Shown: positions 26,904 to 35,079 of the stretch, piece after piece
How the letters are laid out: each line of letters begins with the position of its first letter
Position numbering within the stretch: position 1 is the first letter of the stretch
Source of the DNA: CAVXDP01 sp964562925
GTDB taxonomy: Archaea > Thermoproteota > Bathyarchaeia > 40CM-2-53-6 > CAVXDP01
Direction: 5' to 3'
NCBI GenBank assembly: GCA_964562925.1
Contig: CAZLVF010000002.1
Coordinates: 1 to 64,000 of the forward strand
Length of the DNA: 64,000 nt
The notes under the pieces: model-generated
What the model saw: only the letters and a program-made list of their open reading frames with translations
The model's database searches: none
What the model was told of the DNA's origin: nothing
Position numbers and translations under genes: made by a program

Positions 26904-27803
26904 ATGTCAATAAGAACCTTGTCTGGAGAAGAGCTTCTACTTGCTGGCACAGCAGCCTGCCCAGGCTGCGGCGCAATCCTAGCGTTAAGATTAGCTCTGA
27001 AAGCCCTTGGAAGAAAGACCATCTTGATCATCCCAGCTGGATGTGTTAGTGTCTCACAGGGTATGGCACCTTACACAGCGGTTAAAGTTCCTGTCCTCAA
27101 TATCGCGTTCGCCGCTTCCGCGGCCGCAGCCTCTGGGATCGTGGAAGGCCTCGACGTGACGGGTGTCTTCGGAGTTACGGTTGCTGTGTGGGCTGGAGAC
27201 GGTGGAACGGCTGACATCGGAATCCAAGCGTTGAGCGGCGCTGCGGAGAGGCAAACCGACTTCATCTACTTCTGCTGCGATAACGAGAGTTATATGAACA
27301 CGGGAATTCAACGGAGCAGTTCAACCCCCTTCGGCGCCTGGACCACTACGACACCCACCGGCAAGAGGGAACCGAAGAAGGATATGCCGTTCATTATGGC
27401 TGCGCATAAGATCCCATATATTGCAACGGCATGTTCATCCTATCCGGTTGATTTCGTTGAGAAGACTGAGATGGCAAAAGGACTTAGAGGAACTAAGTAC
27501 GTGCAGGTTCTCGCACCATGTCCATCTGGTTGGAGGTTCCCAGCTGAAAAGACAATCGAGATAGGCAGATTGGCGGTAGAGACGGGGATTTGGCCGCTCT
27601 TCACCATCAAGAACCGGAAATTCTCATTGTCACTGACAAGCGAGAGACTCCTTGAGGGTTCGAAGAGACGGCCTGTAAGAGAGTACTTCGAGGCTCAAGG
27701 AAGGTTCCATCATCTCAGCGATGCCGATATCGATGATATCCAACACTCGGTATCTACAATTTGGGATCATCTCGGTCAAATCAACAATGAAGATCTGTTC
27801 TAG
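26904..27803 (+). CDS. porB: Pyruvate:ferredoxin oxidoreductase beta subunit
   Basis: About 299 residues holding the thiamine diphosphate motif GDGGTADIGIQALSGAAER and the following NESYMNTGIQRS, plus CPGCG near the N-terminus, one of the cysteines for its own [4Fe-4S] cluster. ATG 26904 follows the porA stop by one base; an in-frame GTG at 26895 is possible. Last structural gene of the operon, followed 15 bp later by a CBS protein. Confidence 0.92.
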   Translation: MSIRTLSGEELLLAGTAACPGCGAILALRLALKALGRKTILIIPAGCVSVSQGMAPYTAVKVPVLNIAFAASAAAASGIVEGLDVTGVFGVTVAVWAGDGGTADIGIQALSGAAERQTDFIYFCCDNESYMNTGIQRSSSTPFGAWTTTTPTGKREPKKDMPFIMAAHKIPYIATACSSYPVDFVEKTEMAKGLRGTKYVQVLAPCPSGWRFPAEKTIEIGRLAVETGIWPLFTIKNRKFSLSLTSERLLEGSKRRPVREYFEAQGRFHHLSDADIDDIQHSVSTIWDHLGQINNEDLF

Positions 27804-27818
27804 GAGGAGGATGGAAGC

Positions 27819-28262
27819 ATGCCTGTGCAATCAAAACATGAGTTGAAAACGAGACGGCGTGAGGTATTGGTTGAGGACATTATGAATAGGCGTGTTGTAA
27901 CCATCTCTGACTCCGCTTCAATCAACGAAGCTGCTAGGATTATGAAGAGAAGTGGCGTGGGCTGTGTCGTAGTCAAGAGGGACTCAGACCTACTTGGGAT
28001 AGTCACAGAAAGAGATGTGATCAGCGTTCTCGCGAGCGGTAGATCGGAGGCCTGCACCCTTGCCGACGTAATCTCTAAGCCGCTAATAGTTGTGGGAGCC
28101 AAAGATCCTGTGAATCAAGCGGCTAGGATCCTAGCCGACAAAGGGATAAGACGCCTTCCAGTGGTCGATGGCACACGCCTCGTCGGGATACTGACTTCAA
28201 CAGATCTCGTGAAATTCTATGACAAGCTGTCGAAGTATATGATGAAGAGTGTCGGTCCCTAG
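27819..28262 (+). CDS. CBS-domain pair protein
   Basis: A 147-residue protein consisting of two CBS motifs: VEDIMNRRVVTISDSASINEAARIMKR-type repeat and a second from DVISKPLIVVGAKDPVNQAAR, each ending in the (I/L)GI(V/L)T(E/S)xD element. Such pairs bind AMP, ATP or SAM. A strong GGAGGAGG site lies just upstream and the gene follows porB by 15 bp, so it is probably part of the operon and may link oxidoreductase activity to energy state. Confidence 0.85.
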   Translation: MPVQSKHELKTRRREVLVEDIMNRRVVTISDSASINEAARIMKRSGVGCVVVKRDSDLLGIVTERDVISVLASGRSEACTLADVISKPLIVVGAKDPVNQAARILADKGIRRLPVVDGTRLVGILTSTDLVKFYDKLSKYMMKSVGP

Positions 28263-28324
28263 AACTCAGGCACTGGCTATACTTGTATCGAGCCAAAACC
28301 AAGTCGTTTTCAAGAATGAAATCT

Positions 28325-28495
28325 TCACAAGCAGCAGTCAGAGCGAAAACAGTCCAAACAGACTGGGCACGTAAGAATAGATGAGCCGTCATCGTAGATC
28401 GCGACAGTCGCATCGCATCCTCTTGCGCACTTAGCCTGTTTGACCTCTACCGCCTTCGGTCTAGATCCAGATGCAGCAGCCAAGTCTATCCCCAC
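28325..28495 (-). CDS. Small cysteine-rich protein (56 aa)
   Basis: Starts GTG at 28495, stops TGA at 28325. Two cysteine pairs can form a zinc site: CARGC near residue 23 and CPVCLDC near residue 43, with three further cysteines in the last ten residues. An in-frame TAA lies just before the GTG, so the frame cannot be longer. Resembles small archaeal zinc-finger proteins in general form; no function is suggested. Converges with the CBS gene. Confidence 0.5.
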   Translation of the reverse strand: MGIDLAAASGSRPKAVEVKQAKCARGCDATVAIYDDGSSILTCPVCLDCFRSDCCL

Positions 28496-28538
28496 CTTGC
28501 TTTAATGCCCCTAATCTCGTCTAGTAGTTTCAGCACCG

Positions 28539-29593
28539 CTACGAGTTCCTCAGAATGGTCTCAAAAAGTTTTTCGCACAAGATCTCTGAAGCAATCTCGA
28601 CCTTCCGATGGGTTGATCCAGTCATTACTCTGGAAAGTTGCAGTCCGACATCTATCATTCTCTTTGATATTGCTGGGGAAAAGTAGGAAAGTCCAGACTC
28701 AGCCACTTTACCCAATTCCACTTTGGGCCTAGGGCTGCGCATTATGGGAGTTGCGCATAGAAGGTCTTTAAGACGTCCCGCAATGCATAGAACCTCTGCC
28801 GACCTATTTCCGCGAGCCAGCTTCCAAGACTCCAGATCGTTGGACGATGGCTTGAGCAGATCCTTAGCGTAGGCTATCTGATCGTCATGGTATCCGTGAT
28901 CGTACAGAAGGTCTGTCACCTCGAAGTCCTTTACCGCGATAGCTGTCAGGTAAAGAATGTTTCGAATGTATTCTGCTGAGAATCGATACGGTGTTCCAAG
29001 CTTAACAAGCGCTGAAGGGGTTTGGAAGATGTAGTATTCGAGTGAACCGTGCAAGACCGAGTGACCCACTTCATGCCTTANNNNNNNNNNNNNNNNNNNN
29101 NNNNNNNNNNNNNNNNNNNNNNNNNNNNNNNNNNNNNNNNNNNNNNNNNNNNNNNNNNNNNNNNNNNNNNNNNNNNNNNNAAGATGTAGTATTCGAGTGA
29201 ACCGTGCAAGACCGAGTGACCCACTTCATGCCTTACGGTTCCTCTTAAGACAGACTCGTCTTGCCGGCTCAGCCTATCCATACTTAGGCTGATCCTCGGT
29301 AAACCGCGCCACGCTTCATGTATCGCAGAAAACTCGTTGCCAAGGTTTTCAGACACTTTGAAAAGTGTCTTTTCGCGCGAAAAGAAACCTTGTAGAATTG
29401 AATAGTTTTCAAAGAAGAGCACATCGACCAATTCTACATTATGAGGTTGCAATCGTGCGTAGGCTTCGCTCATGATATCAAGAATCGATTTAATCTCATC
29501 TCTGTTGACGTTGCCAAACTTCGAGACTATTATGCGTGTCATCATCAAGTAGAGATCTTTACACCCTCGCCTCGAAATAAGTATCAACCCCAT
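28539..29593 (-). CDS. Zinc metallopeptidase-like protein (HEVGH), split only by a false gap
   Basis: The N-terminal part (29593 to 29181) ends with the zinc motif RHEVGHSVLHG; the C-terminal part (29080 to 28539) begins with the same motif. The two sides of the N run share an identical 55-bp sequence. Removing the gap and one copy gives one uninterrupted frame of 900 bases, 299 residues. The protein has HExxH and a helical C-terminal half of unknown fold, with no signal peptide or membrane span. It resembles the minimal gluzincin group by motif only. It should be treated as an intact gene. Confidence 0.72.
29026..29080. repeat. 55-bp direct repeat, left copy (assembly overlap)
   Basis: Identical to 29181-29235 on the other side of the N run. 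The copies abut the gap exactly, so this is an unmerged contig overlap, not a biological repeat. Confidence 0.93.
29081..29180. other. Assembly gap (100 N), artefactual
   Basis: Flanked on both sides by the same 55 bp, so the contigs overlap and there is no missing sequence here. Confidence 0.93.
29181..29235. repeat. 55-bp direct repeat, right copy (assembly overlap)
   Basis: Second copy of the contig overlap described for 29026-29080. Confidence 0.93.
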
Positions 29594-29748
29594 CTCTCAG
29601 TATTTGTTTTGTGAAATCCTTGGACATAGCTCCCTTCGTGACTAGGGCCCAAGTGACCGATTTTTCATTTAGAAACTAGAACCGTCCAACGAAAGAGGCA
29701 TGGCATAGCCTTATTCTGAAAGAAAGAGTTGAGGGCACACGATCGTGC

Positions 29749-30354
29749 CTATTCGATTTTGATCGTGTGTCCCTTGGCCTTAGGCTTAACCTTTCTCAAA
29801 CTGACTTCGAGAACGCCGTTGTTGTAGGTCGCCTTTGAGGATTCTGGCTCAACATCCGATGGTAGATCAATGACCTTGTGATACTTGCGGTTTGGTGTCT
29901 CAACGTTTATCGTGAGGCTATTCGTGGTTGCATCCATCTTGACGTCGGACTTGTCGACACCCGGCAGCTCTGCAACGACCTTTACGATTTCTCCTTCATC
30001 TAATACGTCAACTAGGGGTTCACGTGCCTCGGCCGGTTCGAGTTTGGGAACGGGTATGCCGAAGGCTCCAGGTCGCTTTGAAGGTCTAACGTTTCCGAAT
30101 TCACGTATCACTGGTTTGCCGTCTGGGCCTACGCTCATCGAGTACCCGTAGACGAAGGGTCCCCACTGTCGCATGGTGCTTCCGTCGGGGAGTTTTCGTT
30201 CGGCCACGAACTCTTTGGGAAGGTTCTTGGTCATCTCTGAGAGCATTCTCTCGAACATGGCGTCGAAATCCTCAAAGAAGCTTGAGAAATATGGAAACTT
30301 TCGTCTTCTGCCCATGCCGAACCAAGAGGGGAAATCTTCATCCCACCATGACAT
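29749..30354 (-). CDS. hsp20: Small heat-shock protein (Hsp20/alpha-crystallin)
   Basis: A 201-residue chaperone that holds unfolding proteins. The alpha-crystallin domain covers about residues 105-200, with VVAELPGVDKSDVKMDA, the NNGVLEVSL motif and a C-terminal IKIE that fits the I-x-I anchor used for oligomer assembly. The long N-terminal arm is aromatic-rich (DEDFPSWFGMGRRRKFPYFSS). It lies 17 bp downstream of a winged-helix regulator on the same strand, so it is probably controlled by that protein. Confidence 0.9.
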   Translation of the reverse strand: MSWWDEDFPSWFGMGRRRKFPYFSSFFEDFDAMFERMLSEMTKNLPKEFVAERKLPDGSTMRQWGPFVYGYSMSVGPDGKPVIREFGNVRPSKRPGAFGIPVPKLEPAEAREPLVDVLDEGEIVKVVAELPGVDKSDVKMDATTNSLTINVETPNRKYHKVIDLPSDVEPESSKATYNNGVLEVSLRKVKPKAKGHTIKIE

Positions 30355-30370
30355 TTGTTCTTTTCACCTC

Positions 30371-30778
30371 CTATTCCGCCTCTAGCTCGTCCACAACCCG
30401 ACGTATCGCCGCCATAGTTAAGAGACTTGCGAATCCCAGCTTGGACGCTGTATAATGTACCTCGCGGGGGTTCTTTTCATATCGGTTGATTAGACGAAGG
30501 TTTCTCAGCCTCTCCAGGTTCTCGTTCACTATCTTCTGGTTTACCTCAAGCTCGTCCATAAGTTCGCTAAATCGGACATCGATATTTCGAATGATGTTGT
30601 TCAACATGCGGATACGTGTCTCGCTTGACAGCATCTCATGGATCGCACATATTCTTCTCATTTCATGCTCTACAAGCTTCAGCTCCTTTTCTATCTGTTT
30701 CCTGTTCCAATTGTTCATCTCGAGTGGCAACTCGAAGACGACGCTGTCGTCCTTTAGGAGTTGTAGCTTGAGGGTCAT
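30371..30778 (-). CDS. Winged-helix regulator of the hsp20 operon
   Basis: About 135 residues of an ArsR/Phr-like winged-helix regulator: ICAIHEMLSSETRIRMLNNI, then VRFSELMDELEVNQKIVNENLERLRNLRLINRYE forming the helix-turn-helix and wing. I take ATG 30778 as start because an upstream ATG (30799) falls within a palindromic operator. It precedes hsp20 in the same transcription unit. Phr, the heat-shock repressor of Pyrococcus, is a similar regulator that controls hsp20 and itself; that role here is an inference from context. Confidence 0.75.
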   Translation of the reverse strand: MTLKLQLLKDDSVVFELPLEMNNWNRKQIEKELKLVEHEMRRICAIHEMLSSETRIRMLNNIIRNIDVRFSELMDELEVNQKIVNENLERLRNLRLINRYEKNPREVHYTASKLGFASLLTMAAIRRVVDELEAE

Positions 30779-30791
30779 GGACGTGCACGTT

Positions 30792-30807
30792 GTTACCAAT
30801 TAGTAAC
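30792..30807. promoter_or_regulatory. Palindromic operator, proximal
   Basis: GTTACCAATTAGTAAC, an inverted repeat (GTTAC/GTAAC) just before the regulator's start codon, placed around the expected transcription start. Together with the distal copy it brackets a TTTTTAAGC TATA-like element on the minus strand. Confidence 0.72.
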
Positions 30808-30825
30808 AATTTGCTTAAAAACTTT

Positions 30826-30841
30826 GTTACCATTCGGTAAC
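30826..30841. promoter_or_regulatory. Palindromic operator, distal
   Basis: GTTACCATTCGGTAAC, a perfect GTTACC/GGTAAC inverted repeat, 34 bp from the proximal copy (about three helical turns) and just upstream of the TATA-like element. Placement suits repression by a dimeric winged-helix protein. Confidence 0.72.
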
Positions 30842-31174
30842 CAAGTTTCCGACGCCTCGTTTTCTCTGTTGTCAATTTTCCACAAAGGTCGCTTAACTTT
30901 CGATCTATCTTCAGGTGTCTACTTCTGCAGGTGTCAAAGTGAGTGTTCTTGCCTTGGAGATTATTTCACAGCCGCTAAAATTTTTTGGGTCTTGGAAGAC
31001 CCCCCTCCTCGACAGGAACGAAACATGCGCTCATTTAGAGTGTCGATAAAGACATCTGCAAACCTGAACCCTTCAGGTTTTGAGGTCACTTGAACCTGAT
31101 ATTTAACGAAGAAAGATCCAAGCAGCTAGTGGCGGTTTCGATTCGAACCTTTAAAGCAGATGTTTTCGGCGCTT

Positions 31175-32491
31175 CTATATGACGAACTCTTCGGGTTCTA
31201 CCTGTCGTGTCTCGATACCTAACCTCGCCACCTTGAAGTGTCTGCCTCCGTATAGGATCGCGATGTTCTCTTTTGCTTGAGCAGCTGATACAATTCTTCC
31301 TATTGCGTCCGCCTTCATAATTCCGCTGCCGCTGGTTCCAACCGCTACGATAAGGCCTGAGTCTTCGAAGACGTAGGGGTTGGCATCGATAGTATTCATG
31401 TCGTAGTGGCCAGCCCACTTGTTGAAAGGCTTGACGTTCTCGAAATATGGAAAGTAATGGGATACAACGGGATAGATGCTGTAGGTGTAGAAGTCGTCCT
31501 CGGCCGTCGGTTCCTCCTCGAAAGTGAAAGGTCTCCCAAGTTTGTCGGAAACTCCAACCCAGAAGCTCTCATCAACGCGATTAGGTTTTAGGTAGATGGA
31601 GTTCGGCGGTATGAGTGTCAAAGGCAGAACCCCCTGCTCGTTGAAGCCCTTCGAGTAGAGAAGTGCAGATAGGTTTGAGCCTTTAACCGCAAACACTTGG
31701 CGCTTTTTGGTTCTAACATGAGAGTCCATGCCGATCGTGTTGAGTAGCTGCGTACTCCAACCACCAGTCGCGACGACAGTCTGCTCTGCTCGAATCTCTC
31801 CTCGATCAGTGAAAACTCCTTGTACTTTTGTGTCTTGCCAAACATGGGGTTCCTTTGGAACCCCTAGCTTCTGTTGCGGCTCTAGGATTATGGATACAAC
31901 TCGCTCACCGTAGCGAGTCAGTCCCCCCATCCTACGGATTTCCTTCTCATAGAACTCGACGAGCTTCTCAGGCGCCATAGTTCCGCATTTCAGGCCTTGC
32001 AACCCCTCGACTATATTTGTGAGCCCCATGATCTTGGCCTCCTCGTCGCTCAGATCAAACCTCAGCTGCGCTCGTGTTAACATCTCGGATAGCTCGTCAA
32101 CCTCCCAGAGTCGTAGGGCTACGCCTTCCTTCCTCATGCGACTAATAGTAGGCTCGAATTGCTCATAGAGTCGAGTTGTGAGTAGCCAGAGGTAACCCAC
32201 AAAATCCAAGCGTAGGTCAAACAGAAGGTCCTCTTGTACATGTGTGTAGAAGTCGATCGAGGTCTCAGAGAGAAGTCGGTTGACTTCTGATGTGAACGTG
32301 TTCCTTACTCCGCCAACGCTCTTCGCCGTGTCCCCCTGTCCAGCGGAAGGAGCTTTCTCAAGAATTGCGACACTGCAGGAAGGATCTTGAGAAAGTATAT
32401 GATATGCACAAGCTAACCCTACAATCCCAGCGCCAACTATTACGACGTCAAACCTTCTCTTTTCAGAGCCACCAAGATCCGTTGATGTCAA
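31175..32491 (-). CDS. FAD-dependent amino-acid/sarcosine-type oxidoreductase
   Basis: A 438-residue DAO-family flavoprotein. The dinucleotide motif is DVVIVGAGIVGLACAYHI, followed by AILEKAPSAGQGDTAKSVGG, and the C-terminal flavin contact GTSGSGIMKADAIGRI. Substrates of the family are D-amino acids, sarcosine, glycine or proline. It is 25 bp downstream of an ornithine cyclodeaminase-family gene on the same strand, so the pair probably handles imino or amino acids together. Exact substrate unknown. Confidence 0.82.
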   Translation of the reverse strand: MTSTDLGGSEKRRFDVVIVGAGIVGLACAYHILSQDPSCSVAILEKAPSAGQGDTAKSVGGVRNTFTSEVNRLLSETSIDFYTHVQEDLLFDLRLDFVGYLWLLTTRLYEQFEPTISRMRKEGVALRLWEVDELSEMLTRAQLRFDLSDEEAKIMGLTNIVEGLQGLKCGTMAPEKLVEFYEKEIRRMGGLTRYGERVVSIILEPQQKLGVPKEPHVWQDTKVQGVFTDRGEIRAEQTVVATGGWSTQLLNTIGMDSHVRTKKRQVFAVKGSNLSALLYSKGFNEQGVLPLTLIPPNSIYLKPNRVDESFWVGVSDKLGRPFTFEEEPTAEDDFYTYSIYPVVSHYFPYFENVKPFNKWAGHYDMNTIDANPYVFEDSGLIVAVGTSGSGIMKADAIGRIVSAAQAKENIAILYGGRHFKVARLGIETRQVEPEEFVI

Positions 32492-32515
32492 AATTACTTC
32501 CCAGATCTAGTCTCT

Positions 32516-33547
32516 TCAGAACTTGACAACTGTCCCTTTGCCCTGTTCCAAGGCCCTTCTATAGGCTAGTTGCGCAGTGGACATGTCCTGAAGTGCAATT
32601 CCCACAGATTTGAAGAGCGTTATCTCTTGGTCTGATGTTCGACCCTTCTTCGTACCCAAGATAATATCGCCCAGTTCGGCCCAGATATGGTCTGACGAGA
32701 TAGCGTTCTCGGCTATGGGAATAAGCAAGTCACCCGCTTCCTTCAGGGCCGCATCTCTAGAATCCACAACCACTTTGCTTCTTCGCACAGTAGTAGTATC
32801 GAGTTCTCGCGTGTCGAGGGTGTGGGAGCCGATTCCATTGATGTGCATACCTGGCTGTAGCCAGTCTCCACTGAATACAGGTGTTCGAGATGTCGACGCG
32901 CAGATGATGATGTCCGCGTCGCGAAGAGTCTCTTGAGGGCTTATGCCGACTTTGACATCTATCCCAAGCTTCTTTGACATGCGCTCGCAATACTCACTCG
33001 CACGTTGTGTCACCGGATCAAATACCCTAGCGAGCTCTATCCTTCTGACCTTTGACACGGCCTCAAGCTGTTTCTCTGCCTGGGCCCCTGCACCAAATAG
33101 TGCGACGCACGTGGAGTTGCTCTTGGCCAGATATTTTGTGGCAATACCGCTGGCGGCGCCTGTTCTTATCGCGGTGAGGAACGTGCCGTCCATAAGGGCC
33201 AAGCAATCTCCAGTCTCCGGATCGAACAGTTGCACGGTGGCGAGGATTGTTGGAAGTTTGTGTCTCTCTATGTTCTCCGGATAGACCGTTACGACTTTTT
33301 GTCCCAGAGCATTGAGCTTTCCTCCGATATAGGCAGGCATAGTCAGCATCAAGCCCTTATACTGTTCTAACGCGATAGAGGCCCTGACTGGCATCTCAAC
33401 ATTTCCAAGCGCGAACTGCTTGAAAGCTTCCTCCACAACATCAATCGCATCCTTCATGGTCAATACGGACTGAACGTCGTCTCCGGATAGTATCAGCATA
33501 CGACCTCTCATCCGATCCCTTGTACCCAGTTGAATATGTAGATTCAT
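32516..33547 (-). CDS. Ornithine cyclodeaminase / mu-crystallin family dehydrogenase
   Basis: A 343-residue NAD(P)-binding enzyme of the OCD/mu-crystallin family, which includes ornithine cyclodeaminase, alanine dehydrogenase of Archaeoglobus and ketimine reductases. It shows MPVRASIALEQYKGLMLTMPAYIGG, the Rossmann motif VALFGAGAQAEKQLEA and the GIGSHTLDTRELD motif. The first 15 residues look dispensable and the true start may be the internal ATG after RMRGR. It is first in a two-gene unit with the FAD oxidoreductase. Confidence 0.85.
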   Translation of the reverse strand: MNLHIQLGTRDRMRGRMLILSGDDVQSVLTMKDAIDVVEEAFKQFALGNVEMPVRASIALEQYKGLMLTMPAYIGGKLNALGQKVVTVYPENIERHKLPTILATVQLFDPETGDCLALMDGTFLTAIRTGAASGIATKYLAKSNSTCVALFGAGAQAEKQLEAVSKVRRIELARVFDPVTQRASEYCERMSKKLGIDVKVGISPQETLRDADIIICASTSRTPVFSGDWLQPGMHINGIGSHTLDTRELDTTTVRRSKVVVDSRDAALKEAGDLLIPIAENAISSDHIWAELGDIILGTKKGRTSDQEITLFKSVGIALQDMSTAQLAYRRALEQGKGTVVKF

Positions 33548-33798
33548 CTTTTGTTATGAAAGCAACCCATCGAAGATAAAACGTGACCGCTTGCTCCTTG
33601 GCTGTGCTCAGCATGTAAACGCGGTACGATTTGAGACCTAGATGGGCAAGGATTATTATCTTCTTAGGCGCAGCGGCTCAGCAAAACCTGTGCCTCGATA
33701 TCGAGATAAGTCCACGCGGAAATTTTGAAGACCAAAGCGAATCGAAAAAAGAGCAAAAACAAATGCAACTGAAGGCAGACTAAGTCATCCGTCCCGAA

Positions 33799-33921
33799 TG
33801 GCGCCGGGGGTGGGATTTGAACCCACGAGACCCAGAGGGTCATCGGCTGTTAGCCGAATGGTTAGCAAGCCGACGCCTTACCGAGTTGCCCGATCCGGCG
33901 AGATCTCTAGGCAACCCCGGC
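33799..33921 (-). tRNA. tRNA-Ser(GCU) with two introns
   Basis: Acceptor GCCGGGG/CCCCGGC, T arm GTGGG-TTCAAAT-CCCAC, long variable arm GACCC/GGGTC typical of tRNA-Ser, discriminator G and encoded CCA (33799-33801). The D arm is interrupted after GCC by 22 bases (33888-33909); removing them leaves GCC-AACTCGGTAA-GGC. The anticodon arm is TCGGC-TTGCTA, then 14 bases (33849-33862), then A-GCCGA, a canonical 37/38 intron. Removal of both gives a regular 84-nt tRNA-Ser with anticodon GCU. A TTTTATTGG element about 30 bp upstream may be its TATA box. Confidence 0.92.
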
Positions 33922-34342
33922 AGCCAGAATATTCTTTTCGGGTGTGCCAATAAAAGATAACGCCTCCGAGAATCTTGGGGCTCATATCACGATATTCTTC
34001 AGTTTCAGGAGCGTTCGTTTGTCGAGAATGTCTAGAGCCGACGTAAGATGGTCTGGTTCTGAAGAAACATACTAGATAGGGCTAAAGATGTTCTTGAACA
34101 TCGTACCGCAACGGGAATCTATCCCATCTAACCACATTTGGTACGAGTTGAAACTCATGATAGCCATAAGCCGCGTGTTTCAGGCTCAGCTGCTAGCAAC
34201 CATTATCGTCTCTAGCTTAGTCGCCACGTCGTACGGTTAACCGATCTCGCAAAAGCTAGTTTTCGTTGAAGATATAGTGAGAGTTCATTCCATCTATGGA
34301 AGTGCCAGGCATTGAGCAACAGATGATCAATCCAGACTAAAC
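33922..34342. other. Intergenic stretch
   Basis: Contains the presumed tRNA-Ser promoter near 33948-33957. No gene or repeat is supported in the rest. Confidence 0.45.
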
Positions 34343-34665
34343 ATGTCCATAGTACTGGAGGGAAGGATCACTGAGATCAACCACTCACGTGTAAGGATTC
34401 AGATCGTGGCTGGCACCATCAAGATCGATGAAGAAATCTTCACGATCAGGACCGGACATGTCTACGTGTTGTTTAAGAAATTTGATGGTTGGTCGTTGTG
34501 GGAAACGCGACGGGTTCAGATGGTTCTATATTCCGCTTTCACCTTGAAGGCATGCTTCATGTAGAGGGGCCAAGGCATGTCGTTGCAGGCCTAGCAGGAC
34601 CATTTACCAGCGGTGCTGACCACTATATGCTCAGATTCATCGCACAAGTCGAAAAGGTAACTTAA
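34343..34665 (+). pseudogene. Uncharacterised small gene broken by a frameshift
   Basis: The first frame (ATG 34343) encodes a beta-rich segment MSIVLEGRITEINHSRVRI... up to about VLFKKFDG near 34480. There the protein-like frame shifts and continues as VVVGNATGSDGSIFRFHLEG and ends HYMLRFIAQVEKVT at 34665. Each half looks coding while the continuation of the first frame does not. A single missing or extra base near 34480-34490 explains this. It may be an assembly error or a decaying gene. No family is recognised. Confidence 0.45.
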
Positions 34666-34723
34666 TCTACCAGGTCAAAAGAGCCTTCCGTCAAGTCTGG
34701 ATCTATCTCTGAATGAATAGACA

Positions 34724-35077
34724 CTAGTAGAATATTTGAAAGAACTGGTCCAAATAGAGTATGAACAGGAACAGGCTGGAACCAACTATCAGCGGGATTA
34801 GACTTGACAGTACTTCACTTTTGATTCCCCATCTAGCGAGTATGAACTTCAGGTTGATGGTGAAGTGCATTGAAAATAGCATCATAATAGGAATGTCTAG
34901 TTTCGTGTGCAGCACAAGTCCATAATATCTATGTATGAATCCCCTAGTCACCATATATCCGCTTATCATGAAGATTAGAAATAATACGAGAAGTGCCCAG
35001 ACTATTATTCTGTCGATCTTTTTCAATAATGTGTCCGAATTCAAACTACAACTCCAGAGAAACTCAGTTATTACCAT
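34724..35077 (-). CDS. Cytochrome b-like membrane partner of the molybdopterin oxidoreductase
   Basis: A 117-residue protein with three or four membrane spans; histidines in or near the spans (HRYYGLVLHTKLDIP and FSMHFTINL) could bind heme b. It starts two bases after the stop of the sulfite-oxidase-type gene and is clearly co-transcribed. In bacteria the periplasmic MsrP is paired with the heme protein MsrQ; this protein is shorter but placed similarly. I infer an electron-transfer role. Confidence 0.6.
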   Translation of the reverse strand: MVITEFLWSCSLNSDTLLKKIDRIIVWALLVLFLIFMISGYMVTRGFIHRYYGLVLHTKLDIPIMMLFSMHFTINLKFILARWGIKSEVLSSLIPLIVGSSLFLFILYLDQFFQIFY

Positions 35078-35079
35078 TG

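Noticed and set aside
29026..29235. Duplication as a mobile-element target repeat
   Set aside because: The copies abut an N run exactly and joining them restores a reading frame, so this is an assembly overlap.
30824..31093. Plus-strand frame of 89 codons divergent from the hsp20 regulator
   Set aside because: It begins inside the distal operator and has no recognisable pattern or ribosome site.
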